Part shown: piece by piece, positions 8,580 to 17,139 of the stretch
Layout of the letters: every line of letters starts with the position of its first letter
Numbering within the stretch: the stretch's first letter is position 1
From: Mycobacterium malmoense
Lineage (GTDB): Bacteria; Actinomycetota; Actinomycetes; Mycobacteriales; Mycobacteriaceae
Direction: 5' to 3'
Assembly (NCBI RefSeq): GCF_019645855.1
Contig: NZ_CP080999.1
Location: forward strand, 2,046,001-2,110,000
Length of the DNA stretch: 64,000 bases
Notes under the pieces: model-generated
What the model was told of the DNA's origin: nothing
Databases searched by the model: none
Seen by the model: the letters and a program-made list of their open reading frames with translations, nothing else
Made by a program: the position numbers and the translations under genes

Positions 8580-9454
8580 CCGAGGTTGGCGGCGGCGAAG
8601 GTGTCGCACTTGTTCGGGTCGCCGGTCTGATAGCCGACGGTGAACCACTTCTGCCGCTGCGCGGCCGAACCGTGCGTCCACGATTCGGGGTTGACGCGCC
8701 CGGTCGAGGCCTTCTGGATGCGGTCGTCGCCCACCGACGCCGCGGCCGAGAGCGCGTCTTGAATGTCCTTGTCGCTCAACGGCTCCAGGTATGGCACGCC
8801 GGTGCTCTCCTGCCTGACGGTCGACGCGTAGTGCGCCCAGATGCCGGCGTAGCAGTCGGCCTGCAGCTCGGTGCGCACCCCGTTGCCGCCGGCCCCCTGC
8901 GCGCCTTGCTGGGAGCGGCCCAGGATGCCCTGCAGTTGTTGCACGTGATGGCCGTATTCGTGGGCCACCACGTACTCCTGCGCGAAAGGTCCACCGCTGG
9001 AACCGAATCGGTCGACCAGCTCCCGGAAGAAGCCGGTGTCGAAGTACGCCGTCTGATCCACCGGGCAGTAAAACGGCCCCACCGCGGTGGTGGCGGGACC
9101 GCAGCCGGTGTTCACCTGGCCGGTGAACAGCCGCACGTGCGGTCGGGTATAGCTCGGCATCAGCTGATGCCACACCGCGTCCACGGAATTGCCGGTGGCC
9201 ACCACGCGGCATTGCACGTACTTGTTGGCGTCGGCCCCGGTCCGGCACCGGCTCAGGTCGAAACCGGGCGCGACGTCGTTGCGGGTGTCCATCGGCTGCT
9301 GGCTCACGACGCCACCGGGATCGACGCCGAGGAACATCGCGATGAAAAGGATCAGCAGCCCGCCGACGCCGCCCCCGATGGCCATCCGCATCCCGCCCCC
9401 GCCGGACGACGACGCGGTGCTGGTGTCGATCTGCATACCCTCGTTGAAGGTCAT
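8576..9454 (-). CDS. Neutral zinc metallopeptidase, membrane-anchored (Rv2575 / YpfJ type)
   Basis: A 292-residue protein with one membrane segment (about residues 27-43, GGVGGLLILFIAMFLGV) after a short cytoplasmic Gly/Ser region, then an extracytoplasmic peptidase domain with the zincin motif HEYGHH and a downstream acidic ligand region (ELQADCYAGIW) typical of the family. Four cysteines outside the membrane may pair. It is the last gene of an apparent operon with the SRPBCC and ketopantoate reductase-like genes (gaps of 9-10 bases). Substrate unknown. Confidence 0.87.
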   Translation of the reverse strand: MTFNEGMQIDTSTASSSGGGGMRMAIGGGVGGLLILFIAMFLGVDPGGVVSQQPMDTRNDVAPGFDLSRCRTGADANKYVQCRVVATGNSVDAVWHQLMPSYTRPHVRLFTGQVNTGCGPATTAVGPFYCPVDQTAYFDTGFFRELVDRFGSSGGPFAQEYVVAHEYGHHVQQLQGILGRSQQGAQGAGGNGVRTELQADCYAGIWAHYASTVRQESTGVPYLEPLSDKDIQDALSAAASVGDDRIQKASTGRVNPESWTHGSAAQRQKWFTVGYQTGDPNKCDTFAAANLG

Positions 9455-9463
9455 GGCACGCTC

Positions 9464-9967
9464 CTAACGTTGCCCGGTGGCGGCGAACCGGGCGTCGGTG
9501 TAGCCGCGCAGGTTGCGCAGGAACCGGCGCAGGGCCAGGTTCAGCAGCGGGCCCGCCACGACCATCGCCAGCCGCGCCGGTCCGGCGGGTTTCTGCGCCA
9601 TGGTCCACGTCAGCCGGCAGCCGCCCGGGGTGGCCTCCACCCGGTAGTCCTCGGCGAAGGCGGCAACCGACCGCGTCGAGCATTCGTTGAACCGGAATGC
9701 CATGCGGGTGAACGGTTCCCAGGCGAGGAACTCTTCGTTGCCGACGATGCCGCCGCGCATCTCGACGATGCGGGTGGTGCCGACACCGCGCGGCTCGGGA
9801 CTGGTCCAGGTCACCTTGGTGATCACGCTGGCCCAGCGCGGCCAGGACTCGGCGTCGCCGAGGACCTCGAACAGTTGCTCGGGCGTGACGGCGAGGTCGA
9901 CGCCGTTGCGGAATACGAATGGCGCGTTGTCGACGAAGTCTAGGTCCACGCGTTCGCAGGGATGCAT
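9464..9967 (-). CDS. SRPBCC / polyketide cyclase-like protein (Rv2574 type)
   Basis: A 167-residue START-like protein: the hydrophobic-cavity fold is recognisable from DLAVTPEQLFEVLGDAESWPRW at the start, a central beta-sheet (GVGTTRIVEMRGG, EFLAWEPFTRMAFRF) and a long amphipathic C-terminal helix (LLNLALRRFLRNL). Such proteins bind lipids or aromatic ligands. It lies between the ketopantoate reductase-like and metallopeptidase genes on one transcript. No catalytic residue can be assigned. Confidence 0.8.
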   Translation of the reverse strand: MHPCERVDLDFVDNAPFVFRNGVDLAVTPEQLFEVLGDAESWPRWASVITKVTWTSPEPRGVGTTRIVEMRGGIVGNEEFLAWEPFTRMAFRFNECSTRSVAAFAEDYRVEATPGGCRLTWTMAQKPAGPARLAMVVAGPLLNLALRRFLRNLRGYTDARFAATGQR

Positions 9968-9977
9968 GGCACTAAAC

Positions 9978-10865
9978 CTATCCCGGGCCGTCGCTGGCCG
10001 CCGCCAGCAGCGGTACCACGACGTCGCTGATCGGCGTCGCCAGCCCGTGCGCGCGGGCCTTGCGGATGATCACGCCGTTGCGGATGTCCCATTCCAGCCG
10101 CCGGTGGTGTTCCCGGTCGGCCAGCATCGACGTGCCCATGTCCTCGGGGGCCTGACGGAAGAGGTCGACCAGCTCGTCGACCACGTCGTCGGCCAGCCGG
10201 GCGCCCTCGGCCCGCGCGACGGCCAGGCATTCGGCGACATAGCGGCGCGACAGCGCGGCGACGTCGTCGCGGCGGAACATGCCGGACCGCCGCCCGGACA
10301 GGGCCATGAACCCGGCCAGCGCGTTGACGAGCAGCTTGCGCCACGCCGCGGTGATGAAGTCGGGGTCGCAGTCCACCCGGCAGCCCGCGCCGCGCAAAAG
10401 CTCGGCGACCGTCTCGGCCGCCGGTCCGCTGGGCAGCACCAGCGCGGCCTCGCCGCGCAGCCGCACCCACCCCTGCGGCTGGGTCTCGGCCGAGTACCAC
10501 ACGATCCCGGGGACGACGGGCGACGACGGGCAGTGCGGCTTGACCTGCTCGACCTGCTCGACACCGTTCTGCAGCACGGCGACGAGGGTGTGCTCCTGGC
10601 ACAGGCGGGCCAGCCAGCCGGCGGCGGCATCGTTCTGGGTGGCCTTGACGGCCAGGAACACCACGTCCGCCGGACCGTTGATGGCGCGGGGGTCGGTGTG
10701 CACGGGGCCGGGCACCACGATCGGGGCGGCGCCGTCGGGCCGCAGCTCGATGTTGTCGCGGGGAGTGCGCCCGCACACGAGCACCGAATGCCCGGCCCTG
10801 TGGAGCAGCGCGGCGACCGTCGTTCCGACGGCACCGGGACCGACCAGTGCGATGTTCGTGGCGAT
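9978..10865 (-). CDS. 2-dehydropantoate 2-reductase-like oxidoreductase (Rv2573 type), start codon unclear
   Basis: NADPH-binding oxidoreductase related to ApbA/PanE. The Rossmann nucleotide-binding loop (ALVGPGAVGTTVAALL) is encoded at about 10805-10850, but the first ATG/GTG/TTG of the frame is GTG 10784, downstream of it. The frame is open upstream to a stop at 10905-10907 without any usual start. ATC at 10865, giving an N-terminus like the M. tuberculosis protein, sits where the family start is expected, so I place the gene there. The reductase C-terminal helical domain (KLLVNALAGFMALSG) is intact. Either a rare ATC start, a mutated start, or a sequencing error. Confidence 0.7.
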   Translation of the reverse strand: MATNIALVGPGAVGTTVAALLHRAGHSVLVCGRTPRDNIELRPDGAAPIVVPGPVHTDPRAINGPADVVFLAVKATQNDAAAGWLARLCQEHTLVAVLQNGVEQVEQVKPHCPSSPVVPGIVWYSAETQPQGWVRLRGEAALVLPSGPAAETVAELLRGAGCRVDCDPDFITAAWRKLLVNALAGFMALSGRRSGMFRRDDVAALSRRYVAECLAVARAEGARLADDVVDELVDLFRQAPEDMGTSMLADREHHRRLEWDIRNGVIIRKARAHGLATPISDVVVPLLAAASDGPG

Positions 10866-10919
10866 AAGAGCGAAGCTACACCGCCCCTTAGACTGGTCAG
10901 TCGTTTAACGTAAAGGGGA

Positions 10920-12701
10920 GTGTTTGTGCTGCGCAGCCACGTTGCGGGATCGCTTCGAAGTAGCGACGCCGGCCAAAAGGTGACGTTGGCGGGGTGGGTG
11001 GCTCGCCGCCGCGACCACGGCGGCGTCATCTTCATCGATCTGCGGGACGCCTCCGGTGTCGCGCAGGTGGTGTTCCGCGTCGAGGACGTGTTGGCCCAGG
11101 CGCACCGGCTGCGCGCCGAGTTCTGCATCGCGGTCTCCGGTGTCGTCGAGATCCGCCCGGAGGGCAACGCCAACCCCGAGATCGCCACCGGCGACATCGA
11201 AATCAATGCCACCTCGCTGACCGTGCTCGGTGAGAGCGCGCCGCTGCCGTTCCAGCTCGACGAGCCCGCCGGCGAGGAGCTGCGGTTGAAGTACCGCTAC
11301 CTCGACCTGCGCCGCGACGGCCCGGCCGCGGCAATTCGCTTGCGCTCCAAGGTGAATGCCGCCGCGCGCTCGGTGCTGGCGGGGCTCGATTTCGTCGAGA
11401 TCGAGACGCCGACCATCACCCGCTCGACCCCGGAGGGGGCGCGCGACTTCCTGGTGCCGGCGCGGCTGCACCCCGGTTCGTTCTATGCCCTGCCGCAGAG
11501 CCCGCAGCTGTTCAAGCAGTTGCTGATGGTGGCCGGGATGGAGCGCTACTACCAGATCGCCCGCTGCTACCGCGACGAGGACTTCCGCGCCGACCGCCAA
11601 CCCGAGTTCACCCAGCTCGATATGGAGATGAGCTTCGTCGACGCCGAGGACGTCATCGCGATCTCCGAGGAGATCCTCTCCGCGCTGTGGGCGCTGATCG
11701 GCTATACGATCCCGACGCCGATCCCGCGGATCGCCTACGCCGACGCCATGCGGCGGTTCGGCTCCGACAAGCCCGACCTGCGGTTCGGGCTGGAGCTCGT
11801 CGAATGCGGAGAGTTCTTCAAAGACACCACCTTTCGCGTCTTCCAGGCGCCGTATGTCGGCGCGGTGGTGATGCCCGGCGGGGCCTCGCAGCCGCGGCGC
11901 GCCCTGGACGGCTGGCAGGAGTGGGCCAAGCAGCGTGGGCACCGGGGGCTGGCCTACGTGCTCGTCGCCGACGACGGCGAGCTGGGCGGCCCGGTGGCCA
12001 AGAACCTGACCGACGCCGAACGCGCCGGCCTGGCCGCGCACGTCGGGGCCAAGCCGGGGGACTGCATCTTCTTCTCCGCGGGCCCGGTCAAATCCTCGCG
12101 GGCGCTGCTCGGCGCGGCGCGCGGCGAGATCGCCACGCGGCTGGGCCTGATCGACCCGGACGCGTGGGCGTTCGTGTGGGTGGTCGACCCGCCGCTGTTC
12201 GAGCCGGCCGAGGAGGCGACCGCCGCCGGGGACGTGGCCGTCGGGTCGGGGGCGTGGACGGCGGTGCATCACGCGTTCACCTCGCCCAAGCCGGAGTACG
12301 AGGACGCGGTCGACACCGATCCCGGACGCGTGCCGGCCGACGCCTACGACATCGTCTGCAACGGCCACGAGATCGGTGGTGGCTCGATCCGTATTCACCG
12401 CCGCGACATTCAGGAGCGAGTGTTCGCGGTGATGGGCCTGGACAAGGCCGAGGCGCAGGAGAAGTTCGGATTCCTGTTGGAGGCGTTCACCTTTGGCGCG
12501 CCGCCGCACGGCGGGATCGCGTTCGGCTGGGACCGGATCGTGGCGCTGCTGGCCGGGGCGGACTCGATTCGTGAGGTGATCGCGTTCCCGAAGACCGGCG
12601 GTGGCGTCGACCCGCTCACCGACGCGCCGGCGCCGATCACCGCCCAGCAGCGTAAGGAGTCCGGAATAGACGCCAGGCCGGAACCGGTTGATGGGGCATG
12701 A
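10920..12701 (+). CDS. aspS: Aspartyl-tRNA synthetase
   Basis: A 593-residue class II synthetase: N-terminal OB-fold anticodon-binding domain (residues 1-105, AGWVARRRDHGGVIFIDLRD), motif 2 (RCYRDEDFRADRQPEFTQLD), a GAD insertion domain, and motif 3 (GIAFGWDRIVALL). Bacterial mycobacterial-type AspRS usually charges tRNA-Asn as well when asnS is missing; not testable here. The GTG at 10920 overlaps the AAGGGGAG ribosome-binding site; GTG 10926, two codons on, has better spacing and may be the true start. Confidence 0.97.
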   Translation: MFVLRSHVAGSLRSSDAGQKVTLAGWVARRRDHGGVIFIDLRDASGVAQVVFRVEDVLAQAHRLRAEFCIAVSGVVEIRPEGNANPEIATGDIEINATSLTVLGESAPLPFQLDEPAGEELRLKYRYLDLRRDGPAAAIRLRSKVNAAARSVLAGLDFVEIETPTITRSTPEGARDFLVPARLHPGSFYALPQSPQLFKQLLMVAGMERYYQIARCYRDEDFRADRQPEFTQLDMEMSFVDAEDVIAISEEILSALWALIGYTIPTPIPRIAYADAMRRFGSDKPDLRFGLELVECGEFFKDTTFRVFQAPYVGAVVMPGGASQPRRALDGWQEWAKQRGHRGLAYVLVADDGELGGPVAKNLTDAERAGLAAHVGAKPGDCIFFSAGPVKSSRALLGAARGEIATRLGLIDPDAWAFVWVVDPPLFEPAEEATAAGDVAVGSGAWTAVHHAFTSPKPEYEDAVDTDPGRVPADAYDIVCNGHEIGGGSIRIHRRDIQERVFAVMGLDKAEAQEKFGFLLEAFTFGAPPHGGIAFGWDRIVALLAGADSIREVIAFPKTGGGVDPLTDAPAPITAQQRKESGIDARPEPVDGA

Positions 12702-12750
12702 CCCGCGCCGGCGACGATGCAGCGCGAAGCAATGAGGAGGAGCGGCGCCA

Positions 12751-13194
12751 ATGACCGAAGTTCCCGACACCGAGACCATCAACGCGTTCAACACGAGCAT
12801 CATCGACGAGTTCCGGGCCAACGGCGGCAAGGTCGGTGGCCAGTTCGCGGGCGCCGACCTGCTGCTGCTGACCACGACGGGCGCCAAGTCCGGCCAACCC
12901 CGGGTGTCGCCGCTGGCGTATTTCCGCATCGACGGCAGGCTGATCGTCGTCGGGTCCTTCGCCGGCGCCCCCGTCAACCCGGCCTGGGTGCACAACCTGC
13001 GGGCCAACCCGGCGGCGCACGTGGAGGTCGGTGCCCCGCAGGGAGTGCAAGCCTACGACGTGACGGCCCGCGAGCTGCCGCCCGCGGAGCGCGAGGAGCT
13101 TTTCCCGAAGGTCACCGCCGCGGCGCCCGGCTTCGCGGAGTATCAGTCCAAGACCAGCCGGGTGATCCCGCTGTTCGAGTTGCGGCCGGTCTAG
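12751..13194 (+). CDS. Deazaflavin (F420)-dependent nitroreductase family protein
   Basis: A 147-residue split-barrel protein of the Ddn family, which uses reduced coenzyme F420 abundant in mycobacteria. Hallmarks are LLLTTTGAKSGQPRVSPL (F420 phosphate-binding loop), VVGSFAG, and NPAWVHNLRANPAAHVEVG. A strong GAGGAGGAG ribosome-binding site lies before the ATG. It follows aspS by 49 bases on the same strand. Substrate not predictable; quinone or lipid redox protection roles are known for relatives. Confidence 0.88.
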   Translation: MTEVPDTETINAFNTSIIDEFRANGGKVGGQFAGADLLLLTTTGAKSGQPRVSPLAYFRIDGRLIVVGSFAGAPVNPAWVHNLRANPAAHVEVGAPQGVQAYDVTARELPPAEREELFPKVTAAAPGFAEYQSKTSRVIPLFELRPV

Positions 13195-13215
13195 CCGGCG
13201 CGGCGCGCCAATTCA

Positions 13216-13274
13216 CCGAGCCTGTAAATCTGCAGGCCCGCACTCGCACTTCTTCTGCATACTTACAGGCTCGG
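13216..13274. repeat. Long intergenic hairpin, 12+5 bp stem
   Basis: CCGAGCCTGTAA (13216-13227) and TTACAGGCTCGG (13263-13274) are perfect reverse complements; inside them TGCAG (13231-13235) and CTGCA (13255-13259) extend the stem after a 3x3 internal loop, leaving a 19-base loop. It sits between the deazaflavin reductase and the FUSC gene, both on the + strand. No T-run follows, so it may be a mycobacterial terminator without a U-tail, or a small mobile or structured RNA element. Confidence 0.7.
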
Positions 13275-13346
13275 CGAAGGGGCCGGCCAAGCCGGCGCAA
13301 TCACCACCGCGAGCGATGGCGTGTGGCCTGAGGTAAGCAATCCTTC

Positions 13347-14402
13347 ATGACCACTTCGCTGCGGACGGTGCCATCCGCCGCGTACGCGGCCGTCAAACGG
13401 CTGCGTGACCGGTGGTTCAACCTGGTGCAGACGTCGGTCGCCGCGGGCCTGGCCTGGTACCTGGCGCACGACGTGCTCGGTCACCCTCAGCCGTTCTTCG
13501 CGCCCATTGCCGCCGCGGTGTGCCTGTCGATCACCAACGTCCTGCGCGCGCAACGCGCCGTTCAGATGATGATCGGGGTGACCCTGGGGATCGGGCTGGG
13601 CACCCTGGTGCAGGGGCTGCTCGGGACCGGGGCCGTCCCCATCGCCCTCGCGGCGCTGCTCGCGCTGTCGGCCGCGATCCTGGTCGGCCAGGGCTACATC
13701 GGACAGGGCATGATGTTCGCCAACCAGACCGTCGTGTCGTCGATCCTGGTGCTTGCGTTGTTCCGTAGCGGCGTCGGTTGGGAACGCATCGACGACGCCC
13801 TGATCGGCGGTTGCCTGGCCATCGTGTTCGCCGTCCTGCTTTTCCCGGCCGACCCGTTGAAGGTGCTCCGCGGAGCGCGCATCGGCGTGCTGCGCGTGTT
13901 GCAGGGGGTCCTGTCGCGCGCCGCGGACGTCGCCGCCGGACGCAGAGTGCCCGCTCCCGACTGGCCGCTGTCGGTCGTCGACCGGGTGCACGAACAGCTG
14001 GGCGGGCTCATCCAGGCCCGCGCCACCGCCCGTCAGGTCGTGCGGATTTCGCCGCGGCGCTGGGGAATGCGCGACGCCGTCGAGGCCGCGGATCACCAGG
14101 CCGTCCATGTGGCCCTGCTCGCCGGCTCCGTGCTGCAACTCGCGCGCGCCGTCACGCCCGTCGTTGATAGCTGCCGCGAACGGCTTCCGAAGCCCGTGCG
14201 GGCCGTGCTGGTCGAACTCGCGGCGGCAACAGCGCTCGCCGACTCGGATCCCGCCGGGGCGTCCGCATACACCGCCGCGGCGCGCGGCCACGCTTCGAAG
14301 CTGCAGTCGGATGCCCGCGAGAAAACCGAGGTGGTGCTCGCCGACGTCGTCCGGGCCTGCGTCGACGACCTGCAACGGGTGATCGACCTGCGTCAGGCTT
14401 GA
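13347..14402 (+). CDS. FUSC-family / aromatic acid exporter-like membrane protein (Rv2571c type)
   Basis: A 351-residue integral membrane protein. The first half has about five to six hydrophobic segments (TSVAAGLAWYLAHDVLG, ITNVLRAQ...GVTLGIGLGTLVQGLLG, IALAALLALSAAILVGQGYIG, QTVVSSILVLALF, ALIGGCLAIVFAVLLFPA) and the second half is a soluble helical domain, the layout of half-size FUSC exporters. Aromatic-acid or drug efflux is suggested by the family only. It is transcribed away from aspS and convergent with the YjbR gene. Confidence 0.82.
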   Translation: MTTSLRTVPSAAYAAVKRLRDRWFNLVQTSVAAGLAWYLAHDVLGHPQPFFAPIAAAVCLSITNVLRAQRAVQMMIGVTLGIGLGTLVQGLLGTGAVPIALAALLALSAAILVGQGYIGQGMMFANQTVVSSILVLALFRSGVGWERIDDALIGGCLAIVFAVLLFPADPLKVLRGARIGVLRVLQGVLSRAADVAAGRRVPAPDWPLSVVDRVHEQLGGLIQARATARQVVRISPRRWGMRDAVEAADHQAVHVALLAGSVLQLARAVTPVVDSCRERLPKPVRAVLVELAAATALADSDPAGASAYTAAARGHASKLQSDAREKTEVVLADVVRACVDDLQRVIDLRQA

Positions 14403-14408
14403 CGCCGC

Positions 14409-14798
14409 TTACAACGAGTCGGCCAGGAACTCCCGGACGAGCTTCTTCGGCGCCTGCGTGAGCCATGCCTCGGTGATCAGCTCCTCGAGGTCGCGGACAC
14501 CGATCTCGGCCAGCCTGACCAGCACCGCCGGATAGCCGTCGAAATGTGGGGTGGTGAAGTACACGCCCGGCTCGTCGGCGATCAACGCGAACTTGACGCC
14601 CTCGTCGGACACCCGGACGCCCAGGATGTCGCCCTCCGGTGGCGCCACCCCGCCGCGCGCCAGCGCTTCGCGATCCGACGGGCGCAGGGGACGCTCCCAC
14701 GCCAGCAACTTCTTGCCGACCCGCCAGTCGTGCGGTGACGGCTCGGAGGTGAGGGCCAGCTCACCAACGATGCGGGCGACGTCGTTCCACGTGGCCAC
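14409..14798 (-). CDS. MmcQ/YjbR-family protein (Rv2570 type)
   Basis: A 129-residue protein of the YjbR double-wing fold, with the typical core KKLLAWERPL, GVKFALIADEPGVYFTTPHFDGYPAVLVRL and a C-terminal LITEAWLTQAPKKLVREF helix. The start at GTG 14798 gives the family length; an in-frame ATG 19 codons earlier would add a non-conserved, cysteine-containing tail. DNA binding has been proposed for the fold but is not demonstrated for this branch. Confidence 0.85.
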   Translation of the reverse strand: MATWNDVARIVGELALTSEPSPHDWRVGKKLLAWERPLRPSDREALARGGVAPPEGDILGVRVSDEGVKFALIADEPGVYFTTPHFDGYPAVLVRLAEIGVRDLEELITEAWLTQAPKKLVREFLADSL

Positions 14799-14911
14799 GT
14801 CTCGATTGTGCTCCGGGATGGCGCGCTTGGCTCCGCATTGGCAAGCGGGTGTCAACCATGCATCCGACGTAGGGCGGTGTGTGATGTGATCACCGGTGAG
14901 GAGGTGGCTCG

Positions 14912-15832
14912 TTGTCAGAAGATGAGGCCCGCCGTCATCGGGTCACCCACCGGACCGAGTATCGCTACTCCGACGTTGTGACCAGCTCCTATGGCCGCGG
15001 CTTCCTCACGCCGCGGGACTCGCTGCGGCAGCGTTGCATCGCGCACCGGCTCGTCATCGACCCGGCCCCCGCCGACAGCTCCACCAGCGAAGACTGCTAC
15101 GGCAACGTCAGCTCCTACTTCCACGTCACCGAGCCGCACCACACCCTGACGATCACCAGCGACTCCATCGTCGACGTGTATCCGCCGGCGCCCGGGCTGT
15201 ACACCAGCGGACCGGCGGTACAACCGTGGGAGGCTGCCCGGCCGTCCGGGCGAAAAGGAGCGCTCGCGACCGAGTTCGCCCTGGATTTGAACCCGCCGGA
15301 GATCACCGACGAGGTCCGCGAGTACGCGGCCCCCAGCTTCGTGCCGGAACGTCCGTTGGTCGACGTGTTGCGTGATCTGGCGTCGCGGATCTTCACCGAC
15401 TTCACCTATCGGTCCGGGTCGACGACGATTTCCACCGGTGTCAACGAGGTTCTGGCGGCCCGGGAAGGGGTATGCCAGGACTTTGCAAGGCTCGCGATCG
15501 CCTGCCTGCGAGCCAACGGTCTGGCGGCCAGCTACGTGTCCGGGTATCTGGCCACCGACCCGCCACCGGGAAAGGATCGGATGATCGGTACCGACGCCAC
15601 CCACGCCTGGGCCGCGGTGTGGACGCTGCGGGCGCCCGGTCAGTTCGAGTGGCTGGGGCTCGATCCCACCAATGACCAGATGGTCGACGAGCGCTACATC
15701 ATCGTGGGGCGCGGACGCGACTACGCGGACGTGCCGCCGCTGCGCGGCATCATCTACACCAATTCGGAGCACAGCGTGATCGACGTCGCCGTCGACGTCG
15801 TGCCCTTTGACGGTGAGGCGCTGCATGCGTGA
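14912..15832 (+). CDS. Transglutaminase-like cysteine protease-fold protein (Rv2569c type)
   Basis: A 306-residue protein with an N-terminal beta domain (HRTEYRYSDVVTSSYGRG) and a transglutaminase core whose triad is complete: Cys in EGVCQDFARL, His in ATHAWAAVW, Asp in GLDPTND. TTG 14912 follows a GAGGAGGTGG ribosome-binding site. The next gene starts inside its last eight bases, so the two are coupled. Together with the two large minus-strand genes at 21.8-27.8 kb it belongs to the ATP-grasp/alpha-E/transglutaminase system predicted to make or trim a peptide; no product is known. Confidence 0.88.
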   Translation: MSEDEARRHRVTHRTEYRYSDVVTSSYGRGFLTPRDSLRQRCIAHRLVIDPAPADSSTSEDCYGNVSSYFHVTEPHHTLTITSDSIVDVYPPAPGLYTSGPAVQPWEAARPSGRKGALATEFALDLNPPEITDEVREYAAPSFVPERPLVDVLRDLASRIFTDFTYRSGSTTISTGVNEVLAAREGVCQDFARLAIACLRANGLAASYVSGYLATDPPPGKDRMIGTDATHAWAAVWTLRAPGQFEWLGLDPTNDQMVDERYIIVGRGRDYADVPPLRGIIYTNSEHSVIDVAVDVVPFDGEALHA

Positions 15833-16880
15833 CTTCCACTGTCCCAACTGCGCCCAGCGCCTGGCGTTCGAGAACTCGGCCTGCCTGTCGTGCGGCAGCT
15901 CGCTGGGGTTTTCCCTCGACCAGATGGCCCTCCTGGTGATCGCGGAGGGAGAAGCCGGCGAGCACGCCGGCGCCGTGGCTGCCGACGACTTTCAACTATG
16001 CGCCAATCTCTATCTGGCCGAATGCAATTGGCTGGTCCCCGTTGATCTGCCCGGCGGGCTGTGCACGTCGTGCGCGCTCACCTTGGAGCGCCCGAACGAT
16101 ACGGACACCGACGGCCTGGCGGCCTTCGCCCGGGCCGAGGCGGCCAAGCGGCGGCTGATCGCCGAGCTGCACGAGCTGAAGTTGCCGATCGTCGGCCGTG
16201 ACCGGGATCCGGACTACGGGTTGGGATTTCGCCTGCTGTCCAGTGCGCACGAGAAAGTGCTGACCGGCCACGACAACGGAGTCATCACACTGGATTTGGC
16301 CGAGGGCGACGACGTTCATCGCGAGCAGTTGCGGGTCGAGATGGACGAGCCGTACCGGACGTTGCTTGGGCACTTTCGCCACGAGGTCGGGCACTACTAC
16401 TTTTATCGGCTGATTAGTGGGTCCGGCGACTACCTGGCGCGGTTCAACGAGCTGTTTGGCGATCCCGATGCCGATTATCAGGAGGCGCTGGATCGGCATT
16501 ATCGTGACGGGGCGCCGGAGGGTTGGCGGGAAAGCTTCGTGTCGTCGTATGCGACGATGCATCCCGCCGAGGATTGGGCCGAGACGTTCGCCCACTATCT
16601 GCACATCCGTGACACCCTGGACACGTCGGCGTGGTGTGGTCTGGCGCCGGCGTCGGCGACGTTTGATCGGCCGGCTTTGGGCCCCAGTGCTTTTCAGACG
16701 ATTATCGAGATGTGGTTGCCGTTGTCGTGGTCGTTGAACATGGTGAACCGGTCGATGGGTCACGATGATCTGTATCCGTTTGTGTTGCCGGTGGCGGTGT
16801 TGGACAAGATGCGGTTCATCCATACCGTGATCGACGAGGTGACCTCGGGATCGAGGGGTCCTGCCGCGGTCGCGGGCTAG
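15825..16880 (+). CDS. Zinc-ribbon metallopeptidase (Rv2568c type)
   Basis: A 351-residue protein with an N-terminal zinc ribbon (CPNC at residues 6-9 and CLSC near residue 24) and a predicted zincin active site HEVGH about residue 187, followed by a conserved SYATMHPAEDWAETFAHYLH segment giving a likely third ligand. It overlaps the transglutaminase gene by eight bases. Its regular pairing with transglutaminase, ATP-grasp and alpha-E proteins suggests it processes the same peptide or protein. Cytoplasmic: no signal sequence seen. Confidence 0.85.
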   Translation: MRDFHCPNCAQRLAFENSACLSCGSSLGFSLDQMALLVIAEGEAGEHAGAVAADDFQLCANLYLAECNWLVPVDLPGGLCTSCALTLERPNDTDTDGLAAFARAEAAKRRLIAELHELKLPIVGRDRDPDYGLGFRLLSSAHEKVLTGHDNGVITLDLAEGDDVHREQLRVEMDEPYRTLLGHFRHEVGHYYFYRLISGSGDYLARFNELFGDPDADYQEALDRHYRDGAPEGWRESFVSSYATMHPAEDWAETFAHYLHIRDTLDTSAWCGLAPASATFDRPALGPSAFQTIIEMWLPLSWSLNMVNRSMGHDDLYPFVLPVAVLDKMRFIHTVIDEVTSGSRGPAAVAG

Positions 16881-16943
16881 GGGCGTTGCGCGAGTGTGGC
16901 AAACATGTATCAAGTGGCGCCTTCGGGTAGTTTCGCTCTGAAC

Positions 16944-17016
16944 TAAAATTCGGGGGGGGGGTAACTCCGGGCTTTTCAAAATCTCTACAAGCATTATCTC
17001 CTATATCTCGTATAGT
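16944..17016 (+). promoter_or_regulatory. AT-rich upstream region of the porin-like gene with a G10 tract
   Basis: The 259-base gap before the porin-like gene changes abruptly from GC-rich to AT-rich. It contains a TAAAAT hexamer (16944-16949) directly followed by ten G (16952-16961), and a TATAGT hexamer at 17011-17016. Either hexamer could be a -10 element; if the first, the G-run falls at the transcription start. No convincing -35 box was seen. Confidence 0.45.
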
Positions 17017-17139
17017 TTGCGAGACTCGATGTCTGTGGGACTAACTTGACCAAACTCGCCCAATCTCGCCCGTAACTCAGGTTGTTCTCAGCTACTTTCT
17101 GACCATCCGAATTTGACTCACCGATCAAAGGAGATGGTC

